From assembly GCA_029204225.1 (NCBI GenBank), contig CM055103.1, positions 26,526,293-26,590,292 of the forward strand: 64,000 nucleotides of DNA. The letters are read 5' to 3'. The stretch is from Diphasiastrum complanatum (Eukaryota; Streptophyta; Lycopodiopsida; Lycopodiales; Lycopodiaceae). The notes beneath the pieces are model-generated. The model worked only from the letters and a program-made list of their open reading frames with translations. It had not been told where the DNA came from and did not search any database. Below are positions 37,389 to 49,252 of the stretch, piece by piece. The first letter of the stretch is position 1. Each line of letters starts with the position of its first letter. The position numbers were made by a program, and so were the translations under genes.

Positions 37389-37967
37389 CGTGTGAGAGTG
37401 CAACTCAAGAAAAACCGTTGCAGGTCCATCGCTGGACAACAACTCACATATCTTCAAAAAACTTCTACAATGTTGAGCATGCTTCATCGCTGGTCCATCG
37501 CTGGACAAAGAATAATATTTATGAAAAAATTCCATACAAAAATATATAGGAACCCTTGCTGATCCATCTCTGGACATCGGATCCATACCATCACGTTTAT
37601 CACCTAGAAAGCTGAAAACCATTCGTATGTAGCAAAGAGATGAAAGCAATGAGATGAAATGAGCAGAACCACATACCATAAAGTAGAAGTAGATGACTTC
37701 AAGCCAGATAGGGCGCAATCTCTGTCGTGAACATATCTTCCAACCTTCTTCTCACCTTATAGTAGAGAAAACTCATTCGAGAATAGGTTATTATAGTGGT
37801 TCCGTAGGAAGTATCATGGAAACTCCCTTTCAGCCAAAATTGGTGGGAAATTACTTTTTGAAAAGTGTCATACTTGGTTGGGTTGGCAACAAAGGCTAGG
37901 ACCATCAAATCACATATGTTTGTTCATAGCTTGACCAAGGGTGGTAACTTCTGATAAAGAAGAGTCC

Positions 37968-38071
<104 letters not shown>

Positions 38072-38112
38072 CCACCAACCGACCCGCAACTAGTAAATTC
38101 CTTAGGGGGCAG

Positions 38113-38409
38113 TTAGCTCCCCGTCAAGAGCAGTTTGTTAATGATAAGGCAAAGTTTTTCCCTTATAAAATCATTTTTCTGAAAAGCGTCTAGCAATATT
38201 GCTACCTCTTTTATAAAAGTATCGTGATTGTTGCAACAATAAATAGCAGAAATAACCTGGGAGATAATTACTTTGTACGAGTTGTAGACTGGCCTATTGG
38301 AAGCCAGATGTATGTACTGTAAGTATTGAAAAGGTAAGTCTCTTCTTTTATCAAACTTTGAGAGCTGATAAACACTGGTGCCAGGACTAAAAGTAATCAA
38401 AATGTTCAA
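38113..38409 (-). pseudogene. Element copy 1, C-terminal module (F)
   Basis: 98 residues with KFDKRRDLPFQYLQYIHLAS and NRPVYNSYKVIISQ. The same block is readable in copy 2 near 44050-44250 (KYDKRRDLPFRFLQYIHLAS). It is in the same frame as ORF E and follows the RT catalytic box, so it is probably the RT thumb or connection region. Function inferred only from position. Confidence 0.5.
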
Positions 38410-38502
38410 AAAACTGGTGGTGTTTGCTTCGCAAGACTTTTTTTTTTCAATATCAAGAAATTCTAGAGGATAAATTTAGAAAGGGTTTTTTGGTTTTCTA
38501 AT

Positions 38503-38895
38503 CTAATTCTTATCCAAAAATGCATCAATATTGGGATTATTAATGAAGCAAATGTCATCAATATATCTAGACGAGTGACAAAAATCATTCATATCTTTTC
38601 TGAGACCTAACTTGGCTAGTCTCTTAATAAATTGAGCTTCAAAGAACGCAAGATACCAGTTACACCATGTAGGTGATATGAAATACCTATCGGTATACCA
38701 CAAATCTGTCTCCAGGTTTTGTTTCCTAATCTGACTATACAATTGTCTATTAGGAAGGCATTCCACAAGCATAAGAGATTTTACCAATATTGTACCACCC
38801 TTCCGACTTTTTATTTGTCCATGACCATTTAAAGACGTCCCATTCTTGTTCCCACTTGAAACTAATAAGCATCTTATTAGAATGTTTGAAAGCAT
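38503..38895 (-). pseudogene. Element copy 1, RT segment with YIDD box (E)
   Basis: 130 residues. SRYIDDICFINNP places the RT motif C aspartates at 38559-38554. Upstream WYLAFFEAQFIKRLAKLG is a plausible motif B-C linker. The YIDD variant, rather than copia-like YVDD, sets it apart from the LTR elements in this window. Copy 2 keeps YIDD at 44405-44416. Confidence 0.6.
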
Positions 38896-39394
38896 CAGTA
38901 ATGGATTTATTCATTGTAGTTTTCAACCCATCAGTGCCATCTAAAGGTATGTTTTCATAGCATTTAGAAGTATCATGTGCATTGGTAATCCATCTAAAAG
39001 ATCCCTTGTGGGCTTTGTACGTACATAGTAGATACAACAAAGAGTCGTTCCCCAAGAAGATGTTGGGTAAAAACCCAGTTAGCTTTTCCATGACATATGT
39101 GATAGTTTCTGTAACTGAGTTTTCTTGATCATTAGAAAAGGGGCTGAAGTCAGGATTGTTAAGTCTATCTAGGGCAAGCTTCCATACAAGGAATTTACAT
39201 ATGAAACTGGGATTGTGTTGTGCCTTGTCAATGCCATTGATGTAGAGCAAATTTGTGAGCCATTGTCTTTCATTTTTAGCAGTTTGTATTTTTGCAGTTG
39301 TGTCCTTATTGTCATATAGCCAGGTTCTTTTTTTGATAATTTCCATGGCAAGGCTTTTACAAAAAGTCGCATGCTCCCTTATTGTTTTCTTCAT
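38750..39394 (-). pseudogene. Element copy 1, RT segment with motif A (D)
   Basis: 214 residues. LCTYKAHKGSFRWITNAHD is followed directly by TSKCYENIPL; the D at residue 141 fits the motif A aspartate. About 40-60 residues usual between these blocks in RTs appear to be missing, suggesting an in-frame deletion. It shares a short overlap with ORF C. Confidence 0.5.
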
Positions 39395-39782
39395 TCAAAT
39401 GTTCATGCGTAGGCAACAGCTTGATCAATTTGAACCATCCATCATTAAGTTCAGAAGCCACCTCATTCACATTATTCTTTTTCAAGGTAATATGATTGAG
39501 ACCCATCTCTAAAGATTTACGTACAATGGGGCTTTTAACAATATTGCTATTCATAGAAATAACATGCCCAATTTTTTTTGCAACAAAGTTCTTGAATCTA
39601 TTAAGAGATAAGCATTCACACGAATGTAAGTTTTCTATGTCAAAATCATAGAAAACATCAAAGGGAAAATACCAATCACTTTTGACACTTGGTAGGTAAG
39701 TCCAACCGAACGTAATATCATGAAAGCATTCATCTACAACAGCGAATAGTCTGAATAAAACATGAGCGTAAAAAGTCTTCAC
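39357..39782 (-). pseudogene. Element copy 1, conserved ORF C
   Basis: 141 residues. VLFRLFAVVDECFHDITFGW and WYFPFDVFYDFDIENL are matched closely in copy 2 by ORF 45438-45836. Ends with a GLNHITLKK block like the start of RT domains in some non-LTR families. Probably the N-terminal part of the RT polypeptide. No domain name can be given. Confidence 0.5.
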
Positions 39783-39925
39783 ATGAATTGCTTCAAATAC
39801 TCCATTGCGATAACATAGATGAAAAAAAAAGCTCCTTGAATCACTGCTAGTGGTCAGCTGAAGATGTCCTGTCGCTGAGATACTGACTTCTCTCCTTTAT
39901 GTCCTTTTTTCATCCTGCACACCAA

Positions 39926-40360
39926 TTAATCCCTATAAAAATTCAGCCTTTTGATAGGTAGGTCGCTCTTTGTGCTACTTTGCCCTTCCTTTCTAGTAAA
40001 TCGTCTTCTCTTCCCTGTCCCTGATGCAGATACCACGGAGTTTGGATTGTTGAGATTAAAATTGCCCGTTCTTTTGCTTGTGTTTTGAAAGTATTTATCT
40101 TGGAGAGTGAAAAAGCTTGGTCGTTTAAGGAGGCATTCTATCTCTCGTATGTTTTTAGCATCACCGAGGTGTGATAAGAGTTTGGCAAAAGAATCTTTGG
40201 CAAGCTCAATAGAGACATCAACCATGTACTGTCGAATGAAAAGAAAGGTAAGGTGTGCCTTAACCACATCTCTGGCAGGCTTATGTAGCCATAGAAAGAA
40301 AGCATTCATTTGGTTTTGGAGAGAAACATCAGGCAAGAACTTGCCTAGGTTGTTCATCAT
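39926..40360 (-). pseudogene. Element copy 1, ORF B with upstream cysteine cluster
   Basis: 144 residues from 40360. The frame is open further upstream through FFKCRCSDKC (40435-40406), a compact CxC...C cluster also present in copy 2 (PFFKCRCGDK, about 46365-46390). The C-terminus is basic (GKRRRFTRKEG). Possibly nucleic-acid binding; inference only. A frameshift joins it to ORF A. Confidence 0.45.
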
Positions 40361-41238
40361 ATACCAAATGGCGTGGTCAAACCAGATAATGGATGAATTG
40401 TTTTTGCATTTATCACTACATCTACATTTAAAGAATGGTCGCTTCCAGTTCCAGATTCTTGCTTGGTGAAGTTCATCCTATTAAAGCCAGTCTCAAAGTG
40501 TCCTCTGATTCTGGCCCAGGTTTGCTCAGAAGGGCAACGAGAAGGCTCAAATTTGTGCATGCAAATAATAGTATCAAAGGCTATAGGAGCTTCAAGGGAA
40601 GGATTTTTGGGTAAAGTAGCGGACTTACAAACTTCTATTTCTTTTTCAGTAAGATGTGACATCAAGATCCAAAGGTCGATAGGCACAGGGGCAAGAAAAT
40701 TGACAGTAGGTAGGCTCCAAAGCTTATAGGCGGTAAAGGCAGATTTGAACTCAATAGTTCTGCTGGTTATAAAAGGGATTTGATAGTTTTTGGATTGGCA
40801 GAAGTCATATGAAGATTGATCACCAATATCATAGATATCTTGAGAAAACAATTCAAGCTGGGAAGTACTGTCCTCATCAAGCTCATCTAAAAAGACCAAA
40901 GGGTGTGGTGAAAGCGGTGCATCAGAGGAAGTATGTGGCACATCAATAGAGGAATTACCATTCTCATTCTCAAGGCACGCAAAGACTTTCCTAATATGTA
41001 GATTAAAAAATCTTTCATCTTTTTCAAAACTTTCAACAAATTCATTGAGTTGGCCATACAGATCTTCTATGAGACTCAAAGTATCCTTCTTTTTAACAAA
41101 CTCCAGATAGATCTTAACCCAGTCCAAAGTCCCCAATAGATCAATCAAACATAAAACCTTATCCTCAGGTCCAGCAGAAGAACAACTAGCCCTATCAGTG
41201 CCAATGATAAAAGAATGCATCATTACGGCCTTTTTCAT
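40357..41238 (-). pseudogene. Element copy 1, ORF A
   Basis: 293 residues, the longest open frame of the element. Central region acidic (FLDELDEDSTSQLELF); C-terminal FEPSRCPSEQTWARIRGH followed by GFNRMN is matched in copy 2. No recognised endonuclease or RT motif. Probably the N-terminal part of the element's polyprotein. Confidence 0.5.
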
Positions 41239-41520
41239 TCAACAAATAAGCGTCTGAATAAAATGGTTAGGTGGAGGTAGGAGCTCCCCATAACCCAAAA
41301 GAGCAGCATCTTGAAACCACCATGTGGACTAATACATGAAAACAGACCTTTGTTAGCTTATGAACCAGATAAAAGGTAAGGGTTTAGTACTATCCCAACC
41401 AAGGAATAGTCGGAGTTACACCACAAGGATGCAGAGAGAGAGAGATACACAATTTCACATAGTTCCTCTTGACAAAGCAAGACCAAACCCTTTGAAACTT
41501 TTATTCATAAACCAACAAGG

Positions 41521-43183
41521 TACAGTAAAGCTGAAAAGTAAAATACAGTACAGTAAAGCACCATATAGCATAATCACTCTCGTCCAGCTGATGCCTGCCA
41601 CCATCCCACAACCCAAAACCGCACGAGTTAGTATAGTGGGGAAGACAGGTGTCATAGCTGAGCATTAGTTGTTATCCATGTCCAAAAGAAGTTATACTAC
41701 TTATCAGTATAAATAGCATTTTAAATCATAGTCCAGTCTTCCCAAACGCAAAGATGATTTTTTAGCGATAGGCCAGCCCCCTCCGTTACCGTATCAGGAT
41801 GAGTGCCATGCTAATCAATTTTTGGACATTGGTCCATATCGGTTCATTTTGTTTAAAGCATAAGTATGAATAGTTTTCATCGTATATATTCCTTATCGCT
41901 AAAAGAAATGTTGTGAACACGTGTGCATGTGTCAGAGCAAATCCATGCTATTCTAGCCCTGGTGACTTAAGAAACATCACGCACTACTGTCCATACTCCT
42001 GAGCATGTCCATGCTTTCTAGTCGTATCTCACCATAATTTGATATGACTACTGAATGGGTAATAAATTTGTAAAAGCCATGGTTGAATAGTGTAGTTACG
42101 AATGAACTTACGTTTATAGTAACTCCATATCCAACCCGTGGTTTTTCAAGACCTTGTATTGGATAGGCTTCATCTTATTGGTGAGGTTTCTGTGGTTTTG
42201 ACAAGGTATTAGGACAGATCCATGCCATTTTAATCCTTTTGTAAAAACCATTTATCTTACGCAAATCCATGCTGTCCAAGATAATTTGAAGAGAAACAAT
42301 TCTGTATTTAGGATCATTATTAGTCACCGAGAATGGAATATATTTGTAAAGAGACAACTTCCTTTTTGAGCAAGGGGGTTGCTTGCAAATTCTGAAAACT
42401 ATTCGGAGAACTCATACCTGGATGATCGTGGAAGTGACTTCTTGTGAGATGCCATGTTAGTCCCTCGAGTGCTCTTGCCTTCTTTAGACTCAAACCATTT
42501 ATAATGTTATTGTCAGATATTGTGAAAACGATACCAAGCATGTTAAGGAAAGCCTACTACTCATTGCTTATATAAGTTTGAAGCGAATGGTTTAATGTGC
42601 ATACCTGTGCAAATGCTTATAGCTTTATGGTTCAAAACCGAACCTAATAAAAAACAAAGATAGTAGTAATATTCGATGCTACAAAGAGCGCAAGTTCTAT
42701 TTGTTGGTGCTTAGACACAATAGTATTCCCTTTGAAATAGCAACCATTCAAAAGTATGATAGCAAACATGTTAAAGCATGAGATATACTAATCATAATCA
42801 GAACGTGCCAATATCTGAGTTGTATCTTTTGTATAATAGTCTGATACTACAATGGCTGCGTCTCTGGACTATCTATGTAACCTTTCGTTACTTATGGAAC
42901 AACCAAACATTCATACTGTCCTTTGAAGGATAGTAATGCCTATTGTATACTGTATTTATCAAACCAACATTTCATCCTTTCATATCTATAATATGGAGTT
43001 TAAATACACGCAACCATTCATAACGTAAGAAGTGCTTCATCGCTGGTCATTAAGAAGCTTTTGTCTCAACCCCCAATATGTGATGCATGCCTATCATTAT
43101 CATGCTTAAAAAGTATGTGGAAGGAAGCATTGGTTCATTGCTGGTCGCTTACCATATATATCCATTTTTTGAGTACATAACTC
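41521..43183. other. Spacer between element copies
   Basis: No gene recognised. ATCCATGC-type short motifs recur (about 41945, 42007, 42217, 42265). Further hairpin-motif variants (CTTCATCGCTGGTC, 43035-43048, and TTCATTGCTGGTC) lie near its right end, so some of it may be diverged element 3' tail. Confidence 0.35.
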
Positions 43184-43713
43184 AAGAAAAACCGTTGCAG
43201 GTCCATCGCTGGACAACAAACTCACATATCTTCAAAAAACTTCTACAATGTTGAGCATGCTTCATCGTTGGACATCGGATAGTATTTATGAAACAACGCC
43301 ATACAAAAATATATATGAACCCTCAATGATCCATCGCTGGACAACAGATCCATACCATCTCGTTTATTAGCCAAAAAGCTGGAAACCATTCGTATGTAGC
43401 AAAGAGATGAAAGCAATGATATGAAATGAGCAGAACCACATACCATAAATTAAAAGCAGATGACTTCAAGCTAGGTAGGGCACAATCTCTGTTGTGAGCA
43501 TATCTTCCAATCTTCTTCTCATTCGAGAACATGTTATATATAGTGGTTCCGTAGGAAGTATCGTGGAAGCTCCCTTTCAGCCAAAATTGGTGGGAAATTA
43601 CTTTTTGAAAAGTGTCATACCTGGTTGGGTTGGCAACAAAGACTAGGACCATCAAATCACATATGTTTGTTTATAGCTTGACCAAGGGTGGTAACTTTTG
43701 ATAAAGAAGAGTC

Positions 43714-43866
<153 letters not shown>

Positions 43867-43999
43867 CCACCAACTGTATCCGTAGTTAGTGAATCCCTCA
43901 GAGGTCAGCTAGCTCACCCCTAAGGGAAAGTTAACTGCCCACCATAAGAATATTAATAATATTAGGTAAGTCAAATAACGGTCCCAAAAAAACTTCATG

Positions 44000-44290
44000 A
44001 GTAATTTTTTATAATCAGGCAGAGTTTGTCCCTCATAAAACCATTCTTCAGAAAGAAATCAATCAACATTCTAACTCTTTGAGAAACATTTGTTGTTTGT
44101 TACAACAATACATGACAACAATAACTTGATAAATAATGACCTTATATGAATTATAGATAGGTGTATTGGAAGCCAAATGTATATATTGTAGGAAGCGAAA
44201 AGGTAAGTCCCTTCTTTTGTCATATTTGGAAAGGTGTGTACATCTTGTAACTGGATCAAATGAAATGATAATATTAAGGAAGTTTAATTA
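44000..44290 (-). pseudogene. Element copy 2, C-terminal module
   Basis: Readable as KYDKRRDLPFRFLQYIHLAS then NTPIYNSYKVI, aligned to module F of copy 1, with stops in the last third. Confidence 0.45.
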
Positions 44291-45437
44291 TTTATGATAT
44301 TGCATTCATCTATCTCAAGATATTCCAAAGGATAAATCCAAAAATGATTATCTGGAGTTTATTTTTGAGACTTGTTGACAAGAGGGTTATTGATAAAAAC
44401 ATATGTCATCAATATATCTAAATGAATGCTTGAAATCATTCATAAACATTTTGTGCCCAAGCCTAGCAAGTCTTTTAACAAACTGTACCTCAAAATAAGA
44501 TAAATACCATATAGGTGAACAAGAGAATCCCATAGGTATACCTCAAATTTGTTGCCATGTACGATTACCAAGTTTGACTATGCAGTTATCTATTAGCAAG
44601 GAATTCCATACACATAGAGTATCCCTTTCTACAATACTCCAATCATCAGACAAATAATTTGACCATGACCATTACAAATATCTGGACTTAGGTACCTACA
44701 TATACCTAAGTTGTGTACGTTTAAGCTTGAAAGCAAAATGAATCAATTTACTCATGATTGTCTTTAAACCATCAGGTAGAGGTATGTTTTCATAGCATTT
44801 GTAGCCCGCATGTTATTTATATGTTTAAGTTTATATAAATAAAAGTCAACCAATGATTCACATTGCCAGAAGCTGTATCTACATTTAGGGTACTCTTGTA
44901 TGTTTTTGTGTAAGGCCTGCTTCTTCCATAAGAATGGATGCAGCATACCAAGAGCTCCAGTATGGAATTTAGCAAGTGTGAAAAAGCAGCACTCATGAGC
45001 ATTAGTGATCCATCTAAATGAGTCTTTATGGGCTTTAAAAGTGCATAATAAATAGGGAAGCTCTTACAAATCACTAAATTCTTTGGGTGACATGTCGTGT
45101 AGTTTAGTGGTTATATACTTCAAGGAGTTAGATACAAAGTTGGATCTACTGTTAGGTAATGGTGTGAAGTCGGGACTAGCAAGTCTTTCAATGGCAAGTT
45201 TCCTCACAAAGTAGATACACATAAAACAAGGATTGTGTTGTGCTTTATCTAATCCGTTTATGAAGTGTTTGGTATTCCACTTTCATTCATTATTGGCATC
45301 ATTTTCTATGAAAGAAGATATAGTTTTACCATGAATCCATTTTTTGCTTTTTAAAAAATCTAGGGCTGCAATTCTACAGAAATTAGCATGTTTTTTAACA
45401 ACATCCTCTTCTAGCAATTCATACGTGGGTATAACTT

Positions 45438-45836
45438 TCATAAGTTTAAACCATCAATTATATAATTCGGAGGCAATACTGTAAAAATCCGTTTCTGTAA
45501 GACAATATGATTCAAAACTCTTTCCAAAGATTGTTGTAAAAAGTCACTTCTGACTATAATGTAATCATTAGACACAATATGATCAAATTTCTTGAAACAA
45601 AATCTTGGGACGTTTAAAAGTAGAGCACTACACATTAGAAGATTTTCAATTTCAAAGTCACAAAAAACTTCAAATGGAAAGTACCACTCGTGCTTGACAT
45701 TAGATGGGTAAGACCAAGCAAAAACAATATCATCAAAAGGTTCCTGAATGACACCAAAAAGTTGTAATAAAATGCAAGCATAAAATTGCTTCACATAAAT
45801 AGTTTCAAACATCCTATTATGGTAAAGTAAATGCAA
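45438..45836 (-). pseudogene. Element copy 2, ORF C
   Basis: 132 residues aligned throughout to 39357-39782 of copy 1: QFYACILLQLFGVIQEPFDD, WYFPFEVFCDFEIENL, and VLNHIVLQ at the end. Roughly half the residues are identical by eye, with conserved aromatic and acidic positions, which suggests protein-level constraint before both copies died. Confidence 0.5.
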
Positions 45837-45990
45837 AAAGATTTATCTCTTATCATTGTATGTGCTGAATTGAAGTTGATCCATCACATTCGTCACAATT
45901 TTCCTTATGTTTGTTTCTTTGTCGTCCTACAATCTAGTTAATCCCTATAAAAATTCAACTTTTTAATCGGTAGTTCATTCTTTGACTACC

Positions 45991-46248
45991 TTACCCTTCC
46001 TTCCCTTTGTATGCTGTATGTTTTTTTCTTTTTCCCATTCCTTGCTCTGACATGATCGAAATTGGATTGTTGAGATTGAATGAGCCCATTCTCTTATTTG
46101 TGTTTTGAAAGAACTTGTCATGGAGTGTAAAAAAGCTTGGTTTTTTCAGGAGGCGTTCAATTTCCCTTATGTTATCATAATCACCTAGGTTTGCTAAAAG
46201 ATTAGTAGTGGGGTCTATGGCAAGTTTGATGGTGGATGCATCTAGCAT
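45991..46248 (-). pseudogene. Element copy 2, ORF B remnant
   Basis: 85 residues aligned to the C-terminal part of ORF B in copy 1 (LKKPSFFTLHDKFFQNTNKR; basic tail GKRKKH). The N-terminal part with the cysteine cluster is separated by frame breaks and a poly-T/A run near 46260. Confidence 0.45.
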
Positions 46249-47369
46249 ATGCTAGCAAATTAAAAAAAAAAAAAAGTCAAGTGTGATTTGACGACATCTC
46301 TAGCTGGCTTATGTAGCCATAAAAAGAAGGCATTGACTTGATTTTGTAATATTTGTCACCGCATCTACATTTGAAAAAAGGTCTTTTTCAATTCCATATA
46401 TGGGCTTGATGTAGGTTCATTCTATTGAACCCGATCTCAATATGTCCTTGGACTCTGGCCCAGGTTTGCTCAGAGGGGCAACGAGAAGGCTCGAATTATT
46501 CATGCATATAACATTGTCAAAGGCAATGACCGTTTCAAGAGCAGGATTCTTGTTCAAGGCAGCAAGTCTCAGGTTTGTACTTTTTTTCAGTCAGATGTGC
46601 AAGAATAATCTTGAGTTTGATAGGTAAAGGAGCAAGAAAATTAACAGAAGATAAACTCCAAATTTTATCAAAGGTTTATGCTAATTTGAATCCAGTAGTA
46701 CGACTAGGGACCATGGGAGTTTGCCAATATTTAGCCTGGCAGAATTCAAAGGTAGATTGGTCTCCTACGTCACAGATATGTTGGGAGAAAATTTCAAGCT
46801 ATGAAGCACTATCTTCATCCAACTCATCTAAAAATACAAGTGGGTGTGGAGAGGGAGGAGTTTCACGAATAGGAGAAGTAGGTTCAGTAAATAAAATGCC
46901 ACTATTTTTTTCTAAGCAAGAAAAGACTTCTGATATTCAAATTATAAAATCTTTCTTGTTCTTCATATATATCAACAAGTGAAGCAAGATTAGTAGCAAA
47001 GGTTTCTAAGTACCCAAAGGATCTATCTTTTTAACAAAGTCCATGTAAATTTTAACCCAATGCGAGGTGTCCAAAAGGTTGATAATTCAAAGGACCTTAT
47101 CCTCCGGTCTAGCTGCATTACAGGTAGCACAATCAGTCTCAATGATAAAATGATGCAAATTTACAACCTTTCTCATACAACAAATAAGAGTTTTAATAAA
47201 GAGATTAGGAGGAAGAAGGGGCTCCCCATAGCCAATAATAACTGCTTCTTGAAACCATCATGAGGACTAAACAAGTAAAAAAGACCTATGTTAGCTCATG
47301 AATAAAAAAATAAGACAAAGGTTTGGTACTATCCCGACCAAAGGATAGCCGGATTTACACCTCAACGGT

Positions 47370-47485
<116 letters not shown>

Positions 47486-47545
47486 TAGAGACAAAATTTC
47501 TCTTGACAAGTCAAGACCAAACCTTTTAAGCCCTTTAAACAAGAA

Positions 47546-48066
47546 AATTGGTTTGATTGATCCTAGAAACTCACAAAGGTCTCTCTTGTAGTGATTCACT
47601 CAAATTTGGTTTCTAGCCCTCCAAATGGACTTATAACCACAGTTCTATCATTCCCTCACAATGACGAAATGAAAATTAGACAAAATAATGACTAAAACTC
47701 TCTCACACTTCTCGATGTAAAACACTTTTAGAGGACTTTATTTCAGCCTAGATTAATTAGATCTCATGACACAAAGTCAAATATAATTAATGGCACTCAA
47801 TCTTGGTAGTTTTTTCTAGGATTAGCACCAATAATCTCAAGAACATATAGAATGGATTTATATTTATCTAATGAATAATGTTCATTAAATGCAGGTTCAA
47901 AGGTGCCCACACATGTGGACAATATGGATTTTGATCCCTACCAAGTTTGGAACCAAATCCTATCACCAAAGTTGAGATTCAAACTCACCCTCTCACTTCT
48001 AGTTTTTAGCACCAAAACTTGCTAGAAATGGATTTGTTTTTTATTAACGGTTAAGCTCTTGTACTT
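47546..48066. other. Probable leader of a minus-strand copia element
   Basis: Lies internal to the primer site at 48067-48079, where the untranslated leader would be. No coding sequence is seen. Confidence 0.35.
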
Positions 48067-48480
48067 GGCTCTAATACCATGTGAAATGATATACTTTTGC
48101 ACCATGATTGGATCTACAAAAGATCCACAAGAGTGATTGGATGCTTGCTTAACAATCTATCAAAAAACTAGACACAAAAATTTGATCTAGATTGGCAATT
48201 TGACAAACAACAAGCAAGAACAATCAAATAGCATTGATCAATAATGGATCCGAGTTCACACGTGTGAAATAAGGCCTACTGTATGGCCTGCAAACATAGA
48301 ATGAAGGCTGAATCACTTTGGTTGCATTTAGATCATAAAATCACACTACAATAGTGGAGTAGCTCAAGATTGCCAATGAGCTCCAAAAAAAATCTATCTT
48401 CTCACTATGGGAGGATGGAATACATAGTGAAACTCACTTCCTTTGTAAAATTAGGTGAATTTCCAGCACTTGATAAGGAA
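48067..48480 (-). mobile_element. Copia LTR with primer-binding site
   Basis: On the minus strand the LTR ends TTTCACA at 48080 and is followed by TGGTATTAGAGCC (48079-48067), the tRNA-Met primer site with one change. The part 48080-48327 is repeated in inverted orientation at 51063-51312. The 5' limit near 48480 is approximate. Confidence 0.65.
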
Positions 48481-49252
48481 GTTAACTTGGCTTTCTTGAC
48501 CTAATTTGCAACCCTAGCGCCTTTCCTAGAGTCATGCCAAGTAGGTGGCTAGTTGGTCAAATTCTCATCATCAATTTAGGTGTAGTTCCTATAATGTAGG
48601 AATCACTACCAAATAGACATGACCAACTATTTAGACTCAATTCTAACCTACCCTAGGATAGGTTTCCCACGTGGCATCTTGGCCTCACATGTGTGGGACC
48701 CCCTTATGCACATAATTTACAATATACTACATGGCTAGATTTGCCAACATAGGCAACTTTTCACAAGTATGACTTGTTATTACTACACGATTAGGTTTTA
48801 TGTATCATAAAATAGGGGCATAGCTTGTGTACTCTGGGAAAGCATGAATATGCTCAAGATTCATGACACCAGTACATAACTTGTTATTCATATACAACAG
48901 ATACAAGGACTTGTATGGCATGGATTTGCCCTTATACCTACGTACGGGTCCAAGCTTTTTCTACTTTGCTATGTGCAAATGGATAAATGTAGTTAACTTT
49001 CAAGACATGATGAACTTTGTAAAATAAAAGAGAAAGACCAATACCAATATATTGATCAGAATGGCAGAAGCCTTGGTATGGTAAAATTAGGGTTTGGCCT
49101 ATTGCTAGAAAGAGTGCTTGTTAGGGAAGACTGGACTATAAAAAAAAATTATATATTAGAATCATGCTATCAAGTGAGTGGACTTATTTTGTACATGGAT
49201 AATTGACATTCAGCATTGACAAATGTCCTTCTGATTAGAATTCACTAGTAAG
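48481..49252. other. Gene-free stretch upstream of the copia gag
   Basis: Includes no recognisable LTR for the plus-strand element at 49253; its 5' LTR seems lost or too diverged to see. Confidence 0.4.

Noticed and set aside
37224-37718. 164-residue minus frame
   Set aside because: It spans the copia LTR/element junction and the hairpin repeats (read as SSDGPA); it is a chance frame through noncoding sequence.
44642-44662. CTGATGA on the minus strand as a hammerhead ribozyme core
   Set aside because: No matching GAAA half or flanking stems at the right spacing; it lies in the RT coding region.
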